Made by a program: the position numbers and the translations under genes | NCBI GenBank assembly: GCA_009809945.1 | Contig: WTPW01000344.1 | Coordinates: 302,071-366,070, forward strand | Source: Gigaspora margarita | Lineage: Eukaryota > Glomeromycota > Glomeromycetes > Diversisporales > Gigasporaceae | DNA: 64,000 nt | Direction: 5' to 3' | Part shown: one piece after another, positions 46,277 through 57,042 of the stretch | How positions within the stretch are numbered: position 1 is the stretch's first letter | Layout of the letters: each line of letters starts with the position of its first letter | The notes under the pieces: generated by a model | Seen by the model: the letters and a program-made list of their open reading frames with translations, nothing else | Databases searched by the model: none | What the model was told of the DNA's origin: nothing

Positions 46277-49200
46277 ATGGCGAACATACCAGAAGAATGG
46301 CTTGAAAGAGCTATTTCCGATGAACATATTAATTATCTCGAATACAGTAAATTTACAGCCCCAACAATAATTGGAATTGGAGGTTTTGGAACCGTTTTTA
46401 AATGCGAGTGGAAAGAATCTGAATTAACAGTCGCTTTCAAATGCCTTAAAGTTAATACAAGCTTGGATAAAAAAATTATTAATGACTTTATTAATGAGGT
46501 ATTGTTTATTTTATATAACTAAAAGTTTAAATACTGTCATAAGTAGTAAATTCCCATTATTTTAAATGTAAAAGCTAAAGTTATTACGAAAAGTTTGCTA
46601 TCATCCAAATATTATTACATTCTATGGAATTACAAAAGGTAAATTCTTAATTTATAAATTTTAAGTGTATACAATTATTAAGTAGAAATTATTGAAATTA
46701 AATAGATAATCATGGATATTATAATATGGTTTTACAATATGCAAATGATGGAAATTTACGTGAATACCTGAAAGCAAATTTTCCAAAATTACTATGGGTA
46801 GACAAATTACGAATTGCAAAGGAAATAGTACTTGGCCTTTTATTCTTGCATAATAATGATGTTATTCATAGAGATCTTGTATGTATATTATTCTTTATAT
46901 ATTACATGTTTGTGAACTTTCATTTGCTTATACTCGGTTTTATTTTTTAGCATTCAAAGAATATTTTAATTCATCATGGGCAACCACAAATTGCTGATTT
47001 TGGATTGTCAAAGCAGATAAAAGAGATGTCAATGACTTCAAGTTCGAATATTCATGGAATGCTAGCATATATAGACCTAAGAGAGGATACAAGCGTGATA
47101 AGAAATCAGATATATATAGTCTTGGGGTAATCCTATGGGAGATTTCAAGCGGAAGACCACCATATCAAACTTTTGAATCTGACTTTTCACTTGCTATTTA
47201 TATTTATGAAGGAAATAGAGAAATACCGATAGAAGGTACACCATTTCAATATATTGAACTTTATGAGCAATGTTGGGATAAAGAACCTTCTAATCGTCCA
47301 GAAACAAAATTAATTCTCGACACTTTAAACCAACTTATCCCTGATGAAATTTTGAGTCGAAATCGTTCGATTGAAACAGCATCACAAGATAGTGAAACTT
47401 CCTTAACACATAAAAATAATATAAACGCATCTGTAAATTCATTAGAAATTTCTACATCATCTCCACTTTATTTATCTGAGTATAGCGAAATTTTCTCAAG
47501 TCATCATAATACTGACACTATGAATTCAAATACTTCAGTACAAGATAATAGTACTCTTGAAGAATTGAGAAAAGAAGCACGCAAATATTTCACGCAATGC
47601 AAATTTCTCAAAGCTTTAGAACTTTTTGAAGAAATTCTTAAAAACAATCATCATAGTCCCGAAGATCAGCAAAGTGCCTTGACTTGGGATTTTTCTTATA
47701 ATAAATGCGGACAGGAAAATTTAAACGAATTAACAAAGGCACTTTCTAAAAACTCCACGCTGACTTCTTTGAATCTTCAAGCTAATAATCTTGGACCAGA
47801 AGAAGTAAAAGCATTAGCAGATGCACTTTACAAGAACAATACACTGAAAACTTTGAAACTCGATTCGAATAAACTTGGATCAGAAGGAGGAAAAGCATTA
47901 GCAAATGCACTTTGTAAGAACTTCACGCTGAAAGAATTGAATCTTGGTTATAATAAACTTGGATCAGAAGGAGGAAAAGCATTAGCAGATGCACTTTGCA
48001 AGAACTCCACGCTGAAAGATTTGAATCTTAGTAGTATAAACTTGGATCAGAAGGAGGAAAAGCATTAGCGGATGCACTTTGTAAGAACTCAAGCTGACTT
48101 CTTTGAATCTTAAAATGAATAATCTTAGATCAGAAGGAGGAAAAGCATTAGCATATGCACTTTGCAAGAACTCCACGCTGACTTCTTTGGATCTTTACGG
48201 AAATAATCTTGGATCAGAAGAAGGAAAGGCATTAGCAGATGCACTTTGCAAGAACTCCACGCTGAAAGAATTGAATCTTAGAAATAATAGTCTTGGATCA
48301 AAAGGAGGAAAAGTATTGGCAGATGCACTTTGCAAGAACTCCATGCTGACTTCTTTGAATCTTGAAAATAATTATCTTAGATCAGAAGGAGGAAAAGCAT
48401 TAGCAGATGCACTTTGCAAGAACTCCACGCTGAAATATTTGGATCTTTACTGGAATAATCTTGGATCAGAAGGAGGAAATGCATTAGCAGATGCACTTTG
48501 CAAGAACTCCACGCTGAAAGATTTGAATCTTGGTAGTAATGAACTTGGATCAGAAGAAGGAAAAGTATTAGCAGATGCACTTTGCATGAACTCCACGCTG
48601 ACTTCTTTGAATTTAAAAATTAATAATCTTGGATCAGAAGGAGGAAAAGTATTAGCAGATGCACTTTGCAAGAACTCCACGCTGACTTCTTTGAATCTTG
48701 AATATAATAATCTTGGATCAGAAGGAGGAAAAGTATTAGCAGATGCACTTTGCAAGAACTCCACGCTGACTTTTTTGAATCTTAATAGGAATGATCTTGG
48801 ACAAGAAGGAGGAAAAGCATTAGCAGATGCACTTTGCGAGAACTCCACGCTGAAAGAATTGGATCTTTGGGATAATAATCTTGGATCAGAAGAAGGAAAA
48901 GCATTAGCAGATGCACTTTGCAAGAACTCCACACTGACTTCTTTGTATCTTAGAGAGAATGATCTTGGATCAGAAGGAGGAAAAGCATTGGCAGATGCAC
49001 TTTGCAAGAACAATACACTGACTTCTTTGAAACTTCACAAAAATAATCTTGGATCAGAAGGAGGAAAAGCATTGGCAGATGCACTTTGCAAGAACAATAC
49101 ACTGATTTCTTTGAATCTTCAATCTAATAATCTTAGATCAGAAGAAGGAAAAGCATTAGCAAATGCACTTTGCAAGAACTTCACACTGAAAAAATTGGAC

Positions 49201-49314
49201 CTTCGTAATAATAATCTTAGATCAGAAGGAGTAAAAACATTAACGGATGCATTTTGCAAGAACTTCGCGCTGACTTCATTGAAGCTTTCTGGTAATAATA
49301 ATCCAAATCTTTAA
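46277..49314 (+). CDS. TKL-type protein kinase fused to RNI-type leucine-rich repeats (three frameshifts)
   Basis: Exons 46277-46498, 46575-46638, 46706-46878 and 46951-49314. The kinase has the glycine loop GIGGFGTVF, VAFK lysine, HRDLHSKNIL catalytic loop and IADFGLSK. After a frameshift near 47083 come SDIYSLGVILWEISSGRPP and SNRP. The ATG at 46277 directly precedes the kinase N-terminus. A Ser/Thr/Asn-rich linker and a short TPR-like helical stretch (KEARKYFTQCKFLKALELFE) follow. Then come 19 repeats of 28 residues (S-E-G-G-K-A-L-A-D-A-L-C-K-N-S-T-L-T-S-L-N-L pattern) typical of ribonuclease-inhibitor LRRs. Each lesion (near 47083, 48033, 48090) is equivalent to one missing base. They may be assembly errors in repetitive DNA or true decay. 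The likely role is a cytoplasmic signalling kinase with a protein-binding solenoid; the ligand is unknown. Confidence 0.82.
47700..49300 (+). repeat. 84-bp tandem repeats encoding 19 LRRs
   Basis: The unit GCATTAGCAGATGCACTTTG-CAAGAACTCCACGCTGA recurs every 84 bases with very few substitutions. Most variation falls in the codons after TTGAATCTT, which encode the exposed positions of the beta strand/loop. The near-identity implies recent duplication or gene conversion. Long antisense open frames (e.g. 48447-49013) are by-products of the repeat. Confidence 0.88.
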
Positions 49315-52243
49315 AATAAAATATTAGTTATGAATTATAAATTTATACAGTCATATATACATCTGTAAATTACGAGTAAAATGCAAAAATTGTAAATTGA
49401 TTTATTGTAATTTTTTTTGTGTTAATTTAATAAATATAAATTTAAGATATAAGATATTAATAATAGAGAGAGATTATGCTATGTTTAAATACAATGTTTT
49501 TAAATCTGATAATTTGTATAATTTATATATAATTAACAGTAAACATAATAAATATAAAGATCGGCAAATTATAGAAATTTCTCCTACTACTATATAATAA
49601 ATTTTGGAATCGACCTTTATGATATAGATCGAGATTAAAAAAATTCCTACAAAAATATTATCCATAAAATATTTAGAATTTCAGAATTAAAGCATTGATA
49701 ACCTATTCAGATAAAATATTGATACATGTAAATATTTTTTTTAAGATTTTTTAAGATTATATTTTAATAAAGTTTCATTACATAAACGTGAATTACTGAA
49801 CACAGCAAAATTCAATTTTTAGAACTTACACACATCTACATAATTTGTTATTTTGAAACTCCCTGATGAAAAGATTCGCGAATTGAATATCATTTTAAAT
49901 AATTAACTAAAAAAACAATCTTTATGCATGCCTTGTAATCACAATAATTAACACTGTAATATACATATTCAACTATTAATGCAAAAATAATGCAGAATTA
50001 GAATATTTGCAAACTAAAATGCCTTATTTTAAACTAAACTTTATACTTGTTAACTTGTCATAATCAATAAGTACATAATTGATATTGCCTTGATACATAT
50101 TAACAAATCGTTATCAATTTTTTTTTATAGAAATCTTAAAAAATTTTATAATAGAATATAGTAAATTAAAAATATAACTTATTTATGCTCGCATCTAAAA
50201 AAATTCTATTTTCATAAAACGTGGGTACTATAAAAAGATGTACTGGCCAGTTGAAATAATAAAATGAGCAGCTATTGTGTGCTACAGTACATTGTAAATA
50301 TTCAATCTATCGAAAATGCTTCGTTCCGGATCATAATAATTCCATAAATTTGCGGAATAAAGTGCCTACGTACGTACATGAGTCAAATTTAATACAAAGG
50401 CTAAATACAGTATCACAATCAATAATGATTTCACTGACATCTTGTTTCACCAACAATCAGCTCACTCACAAGTTTATTTCACTGATAAACTTTCTAAAAA
50501 TAGCACTAACCTTTAATTATAAACCTGACCCTAACGACTATGGATGGACAAAATTTTTATATTTCCTTAAATTTTCTTACATATAAATAAATTCTAATTA
50601 AAACAAATTTTATTACTGTTACATTAAATTTAAATTTTAAATTTTATTTTTTCGTTAATTTATCATAAATTATTGTTTAATATTATTGCTACAAATTCAG
50701 AAACCTTTTAAATTTGTTAAAAACATTCGTTTCTATGTTATATATCCAAAAACCGTAATCAGAACGTGCATCGTAATCGATCTATTACTATGAATTAATA
50801 ATCAATGCGTGAAAATTGAATCGTAGAAAATCAAGGATACAGAAACAACAAATTATTATTATTCACATCTTCAGTTGTCATCCATTTGTTTTTTTTTGAG
50901 AATCATTTATGCGCACTTTGTATCTTTGAAATTAGATTAACGAAGATACGGATAAATGTTAATAACATTAGTGAGCCACATACTGTGTATCGTCAGAATA
51001 TTAATATTTATTACAGTAACTCTTGATAGAAACAATAATAATTCCAACGCGAACTAACTCAGTTATTAATGCAAATTAAAACTTGAAAGTATTAATCAAC
51101 TTTTCACTTTCGGTTATATTTATGATTCAATTCGTTAACGTTAATCGATTTATTATCGATCAAGGATAAAAATATTGGTAATATTTAATATACCGATTAT
51201 GAAGGATTTATAAACAATTTTCATGTACTAGCATAGCACATTAACAAAAAAAAATAGTTTGAAAGATAACTCAATTGGCTTAAAATAACATTCACAATGC
51301 AACGGTTGAAAGTGACAATACTTGCAAAAAATAATATGGTAGAACTATACAACTTTTCAAATTTAGGGGTTTATAAATGTGTGATATAATTAATATATTT
51401 AATTGGGACATTTAATGCCATTTTATTTTATCATTCCATAATATATTAGGTCGAAACTTTACATTGTCTACTGATATTTATAGCTTGATCAGAGTTTGAA
51501 ATCTTGTATTCTCATGAGAATGTGCCTTTATGATTTGAGAATATTTGATGTCTGTAAAAGTTCACTATGAAAAAAAATTTTAGAACATAATTCTCAAAGA
51601 TATGTTCTCAAAATAAGTTTAATTTCATAATTTCAGATAGAATAACAATTATAAATTGAGCAGAGTTCTGGCCGAAAAGAAAATGAATGAACATAAAAGA
51701 CGAGAAGAAAATTGAATAAATTTCAGCTATTGTCTGAATTAGGAAATTTGAAAATAGAATATAAATAATTTTTTCTGCTAAAAACATAAATTAATTTTTT
51801 GCGATTATGTTAAATAAATTTGTTTTCATGGAACATTCAAAACAGATTGAGTTCGATAGAGATGCTAACTCGATAAACACCTTTTTGTAGAAATATGCAA
51901 TTAATATAAATTCATCAATTATGATATTTGTGTAATAGATTTTAATTTGAATTTCTTCAAATAAATCAAAACTTCGCAAATGACTCAATTTTACGGGTTA
52001 AAATTCATCTAACCAATTTAATATTGGATCTTATTATGAATATAATGTAAGAGCTACTAAAAATGAAAAAATTCCATTTGAGTGGTATTTGAAGGATCTG
52101 AAAATAAATATTTAATGGATAATTAAGCGTTGGGAATTGTTTTGCATCTGGAATAGTATTTTTAATGATGAGAATAAGTATTTGAATGGTATTAAAATCA
52201 TTTGAAAATGCAAATTCTGATGGATGATTAAGTGTTGGAATTA
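49315..52243. other. Gene-free region 3' of the kinase-LRR gene
   Basis: No gene was recognised. 50425-50560 contains a diverged relative of the 43137-43571 foldback (TTTCACTGACATC, CTGACCCTAACGAC). The remainder is A+T-rich unique-looking sequence with short accidental frames (e.g. 51791-51988). Confidence 0.4.
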
Positions 52244-54263
52244 GGGTTGCGGCCCAAACTCTTTTTTGAAGTATGACATTACTACATAGTTTGGGTTTGG
52301 GAATCGGGATTTCTACCTAATTTGGGTTCATAACCCAAACCCAAACATACGTCCCATTTTTTTCAATAATTTCAAACCTAAAAACCAATCAAATTCGTTA
52401 AATTCGATAACAATATAGCATATCAATAATAAAATATAAATTACAACAAGATTATATTGCAAAATAGGGCATAATATTAATTTCTTTTTTATATAGAAAA
52501 ATTAGATATAAGTGTAATTAACATTCTAATCTATCTATCTATTCTATATACTTCAATTCTGAGTCTGTTCGCTTTAACATTTTTGATTGGTCGTATCCGA
52601 AAAATGTGACCTAAATGTGGGAAAACTACCAGAAATACGTAAGATGATAATGAAGATTATTATGATCGAGTAATTATTATATCGCCCTTATTAACGCCCT
52701 TAAACAACACAAAATCGTGAAACGTGAATTTGCCAAATTTACTTTTGTTGTTTGATTGCCTAATATTTACAACCTATTTTGGGCTAAAAAAAGTTCACGA
52801 ATTTGAAAACATTTTGTATAATAGTCTCAAGTTCAAGAATAAGTGCAAGAATAAGTGCAAGTGCAAGAACAAGTGCAAGAACACAACAAATGCTCCGCAA
52901 TAGATAAAACATAAGATTAATAAAAAAAAAAATAGTGAATATATTAGTAAATATAAAAAAAAATTACATTCAACCAAATATTTAGATGATTGATTTCTAG
53001 AATTTTTGGTCGTAATTTTTTGCTGTCTAGATTATCTGATAATCAACTAATTTTCTCAGGTTTTATGTCGATCTACCAACCAATAAAATTATGGATATGT
53101 TTAAAGGTGATCAGTGTGCTAAAACTAATATAGTAATATAATCAAGTTATTGTGCTTTAACGCTTTTTGATTGGTCATATAACCCGTTATCAAAATGTTA
53201 GGACTAATATATCGATAAGCAAGTTATAATCAAAAATGTCATCACAATTCAAATTCATTAACAATTGATATGAGATAATATAATAATTGATATCGATGTG
53301 GGTGATAAATATATAATTAAAAGTATCAGCAATTTGAGTTGATGATTAGATGGAATTGGGAAATTTCGACATGGGAAATACGAAGTTCGAAGATAACTGG
53401 AGTCATGTGAGTAATTTAAAAAGAATTAACAAAACTCATCACACAGAATTCGAGTTATAATAAGCCAATACGAAGTTACAAGTCAATTCAGTCCGTCGAA
53501 TTGAGTCTCACAAGGTTTATTAAGGTTAAAGTCAAATTCAAAAGATAAGGGTTTTACTTTTATTATTGTCTTGCATTTTTAAATTGAACGTTGCACTTAT
53601 TAAATTGAACATAGAACTTATCTATAGCTTGATTATTTTTGTAGGTCTTTATATACATTTTAATTCACTATATCGTTTATGCTATTATTTTAGTGTCTAC
53701 GTTAATAATTTAGCGTTTACACTGATAAATTAGTGTTAGCACTATAGATTCAGCGTTGACGCTATAGATTCAGTGTTGACACTATAGATTCAGCATTTGA
53801 CGCTATAGATTCAGCATTGACATGAAATTAAATGCACTGTGCTTTTCCTTGCCACATGTGATTCCCTTATTTGTATAACTAATTGTTTCTATCGTAAGAA
53901 TTAATATCTTACTTATTTAGGACTACTATTCAAATTCTAGTGCGTGACGACATGTAGATAAAATAATAAACAACCAAAATAGAAAATAAAAGTAATATAT
54001 ATAAAAAAAATAAAAAATATTCAAATTCACTATTTTGGGGTAAAGACTTGTATGTTAATAATCAAATACTATGTGTCCTATCCTTATTTGGGATTAGACC
54101 CAACCCAGTTTTTACATGTAAAAATTTGGGACTTCTAACCATAATACAAGTTACATGTCATAAATATTTGACATTACAGCAAATTAGAAGCATTTTGCGA
54201 AACCTAGTAAATACTGTTTGGGTTTCTACCAAATCCCAAACTAGTAGGTTTGGGCCGCAAGCC
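52244..54263. mobile_element. 2-kb non-autonomous element, copy 2
   Basis: Same ends, same orientation and same internal order as 43573-45611 (GGGTTGCGGCCCAAACTC at the left, GTTTGGGCCGCAAGCC at the right), flanked by TA. Differences from copy 1 are scattered, often C-to-T/G-to-A, with a few small indels such as an extra phrase near 53405-53440. No transposase. Confidence 0.85.
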
Positions 54264-54279
54264 TACTGTTAAGTGATTG

Positions 54280-54900
54280 TTGGTAAAATGATTACTACCT
54301 GAAGAAAGCCATATTAATCTTTCCAGGCTAACTGGTTTGGAAGTTTGTGGATCCAGTGTAAGGATCGGTAGGATAGTGAAGTGGATGTTGGGGTCAGAAC
54401 AAATCTTGCAAGGGCAGAAGTAGGTAATGGTAGCAGTTTAGGCTAATCCCTAGACTGCAAGTGGTCTGTCTTAGTAGATGCATAAGTTACCAAAATGTAG
54501 ATAATACCTGTGTAGAACAGGACCTGCTCTACCAAGTGTTCCATGAGGATAAACTAGTCCTAAGGGGATTCTGTAATACACCTGGAACTGGCCTTGACTG
54601 ATTTATGTAACGGAGAACTGTACCAGTAATACAAAGAGGATTGGCAGGAGGAGCAGGGACCAGAAAGTTTAATAGATAACCCTCTAGTTGGGTTGCAGAT
54701 ATGGTAACTAGTGTAGAACCTTCAGGCAAACTACTTAAATTAGATAACCAAAAGTTATATGTGTGGCTAGTTGTACTCTTATCTATATAACAAATACGAG
54801 GGTGCTTCTGGAGGCACCTGTGATCTGATTTACTTGAATAAAAGCTTTCTCTATAGCAGAAACTTTGATATAAAAAAAAACAAAAAAAAAACCCAAAAAA
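54280..54900 (-). pseudogene. G+C-richer degraded coding fragment
   Basis: The minus strand reads Q-S-F-C-Y-R-E-S-F-Y-S-S-K-S-D-H and then T-Y-N-F-W-L-S-N-L-S-S-L-P-E-G-S. It continues V-T-I-S-A-T-Q-L-E-G-Y-L-L-N-F-L-V-P-A-P-P-A and N-P-L-C-I-T-G-T-V-L-R-Y-I-N-Q-S-R-P. A frameshift near 54570 leads to P-L-G-L-V-Y-P-H-G-T-L-G-R-A-G-P. Base composition is distinctly less A+T-rich than neighbours and the frame is protein-like, yet interrupted by shifts. No family was recognised. It is cut at its 5' side by the Tc1/mariner element at 54916. Confidence 0.4.
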
Positions 54901-54915
54901 ATATTTTATAATATA

Positions 54916-56610
54916 GTGGTCTACCATAATATTGTGGACACTTTTGGAATTTAATTTCTCAAAACCGGGTAAGTAAACACTGCACAAAATTCATATCACA
55001 TGTTCATTAGATCATAAGGCACAACATACTAAAATTTTATATGATTTTATTTACTTGTGCAGAAATTCTGCAAAAAACCCCTGAACTTGGTTTTTTTATT
55101 ATTGCAAAAACTTAAAATTTAAAATTTTTGTTTTTTACATTTTTTTTTAACAAAAAAAAAACTAACTATATTTTAATATTTTAGGGACCCTCCTCTGGCT
55201 TTATTGCAATCAACAACCCAATCAAGCATACTGACGACCATCTGCTGACACAACTCGGGTGGGATCTCGTGCCATGATTTTTTGACAATCACATTAACTC
55301 CTTGAGATTACCCAGCTTCGTTTTGCGACTTACAGACCTTTTCACTTCACTCTACAAATTCTCGATTGGGTTTAAGTCAGGGCTCTGTGGGGCCACTCCA
55401 TTACATGTATTCGAGTTTCTTTAATAGCTTCCTTTGCTAGCTTAGCAAAGTGGGGTTTGGCATTATCTTGTTGAAAAATCGGACGACCACAATTCTCTTT
55501 TCTTGGGAAATTTCCTACCACAGGATGAACATACTTACAAAGAATTATAGCATGTGACTTTCTAGTTACAAACGACTTCAGAGGGACAAGAGGGCTAATC
55601 CCATACCAAGAAAAACAGCTCCAATACATACAGTCTGGACTATGTTTAACAGTGGGTCCCAGACAATCCTGTTTTCATTTTTCGTGCATTCCACACCAGA
55701 CAAGACCACAAACCCTTGGAAAATATGAACAGTGGTTTCATCAGACCATAGTACATGCTTGAAATTCTCTAAAAACCAACCTCTATGTTCAAGAGCCCAA
55801 GCTAACCTTTTTTCTGTATTTTTAGGCGAAATCAATGGTTTTAAAGTGGTGACACATGACATCAGGTTTGATTTGTGCAAAGCATGACATAAAGTACTCA
55901 AAGAAAATGGTTTTTCATTTTGAATGTTAAAAAGGTTTGTAATTTGTTTGAGATTTAGGCAGCGGTTACCGTTAACAACTAAACTCTTCAGGTTGTCCCG
56001 GTCGGTGTAAATGAAATCAGGAGGACATCCAGTGCATTTTTTTTTTGCACTGCACAGGTGCTCGAGCCACGGTACTCATTTATTGTGTTCAACATGGCTG
56101 ACTTTCCACAGCCAACAAAGGCCACAATGGTACAAACAGAATCACCTCTTAAATGGCCATAAACTATGGTGCTTCTTTGTGCTTCGGTTAAGTCTTTCTT
56201 GCTTCCCATTATTCATAAAAAAAAAGATTATCTATTGTTTTGCCCAATTCTGCTAATCTTTATTAAATAAATATACCTTTTTTATTTTGTATAACATTGC
56301 ATAGGTATCACGCGACGTTCTGGCAAAATTTGAGCTGATTTTAATAAAAATTAAATTTTTTATGAATTTTTTTTTAAAAAGGTAATTTTTTGAAATTTTT
56401 CAAAAATCGATTTTCACAATAATTCGAAAATAGTAATTTGGCTTGTCTTGTGCATAACTCCTGTGCAAGTAAATAAAATCATGTAAAATTTTAGTATGTT
56501 GTGCCTTATGATCTACTAAACACGTGATATGAATTTTATGCAGCATTTACTTACCCAGTTTTGAGCAATTAAAATTCCAAAAGTGTCCACAATATTATAG
56601 TAGGTCAATG
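54916..56610 (-). mobile_element. Tc1/mariner element, structurally complete
   Basis: The terminal inverted repeats of about 60 bases begin GTGGTCTACCATAATATTGT on the left and, in complement, CATTGACCTACTATAATATT on the right. They run through GTGGACACTTTTGGAATTT to AACCGGGTAAGTAAA, with TA at both ends. A second inner pair of repeats (TTTACTTGTGCAGAAATTCT against ACTCCTGTGCAAGTAAATAA, with TTAGTATGTTGTGCCTTATG) follows. The 1.7-kb length fits the superfamily. Confidence 0.88.
55190..56209 (-). pseudogene. Tc1/mariner transposase, inactivated
   Basis: Starting at 56209 (MGSKKDLTEAQRSTIVYGHL), an N-terminal helix-turn-helix region is followed by a frameshift in a poly-A/T run near 56040. The DDE catalytic core has W-S-D-E-T-T-V at about 55745, F-Q-Q-D-N-A-K-P-H near 55480, and P-D-L-N-P-I-E-N-L in a shifted frame near 55365. 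There the usual W of NLW is a TAG. The Asp/Asp/Glu order matches Tc1-like enzymes. At least three lesions make it inactive. Confidence 0.8.
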
Positions 56611-57042
56611 TATATACCAAAATTAGAAGTTTAAGATAAACTATTATAAATGGATAATGTATAATTTCTGACTTATTACTTTTTTTTTTTACTAGCAAGG
56701 TCTTTCCTCATTTTTTTTTATTTATTATATATATAAACAAATATCCAATACTCGCATAAATTACATATTTTTTTATAGATTTGAGGTTAGAACTACTTTA
56801 CTCTCGATCTAGGCTTGCCAAGTAAGGTCTAAACCTCATTAGACTACATAATCCATGTTAACTGCTTTTACATTTTTAGCTCTGAATTCAATTAACCATT
56901 GTGTATATAAAAATTTCTTACTCCATTTTTTACTCTCCTTATTGGTCGTCTCTCTAGTCATTTTTGTATCTTCCATTTTTGTTTGTACCTATTTTACTCT
57001 CCTACTAGGGATCCAAATTTCTTTATAAACATTTTTAATAAT

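Noticed and set aside
48447..49013. Antisense 188-codon open frame in the LRR region
   Set aside because: It is a shadow of the 84-bp repeat, whose length is a multiple of three and keeps the antisense frame open. The sense strand has the LRR and kinase context.
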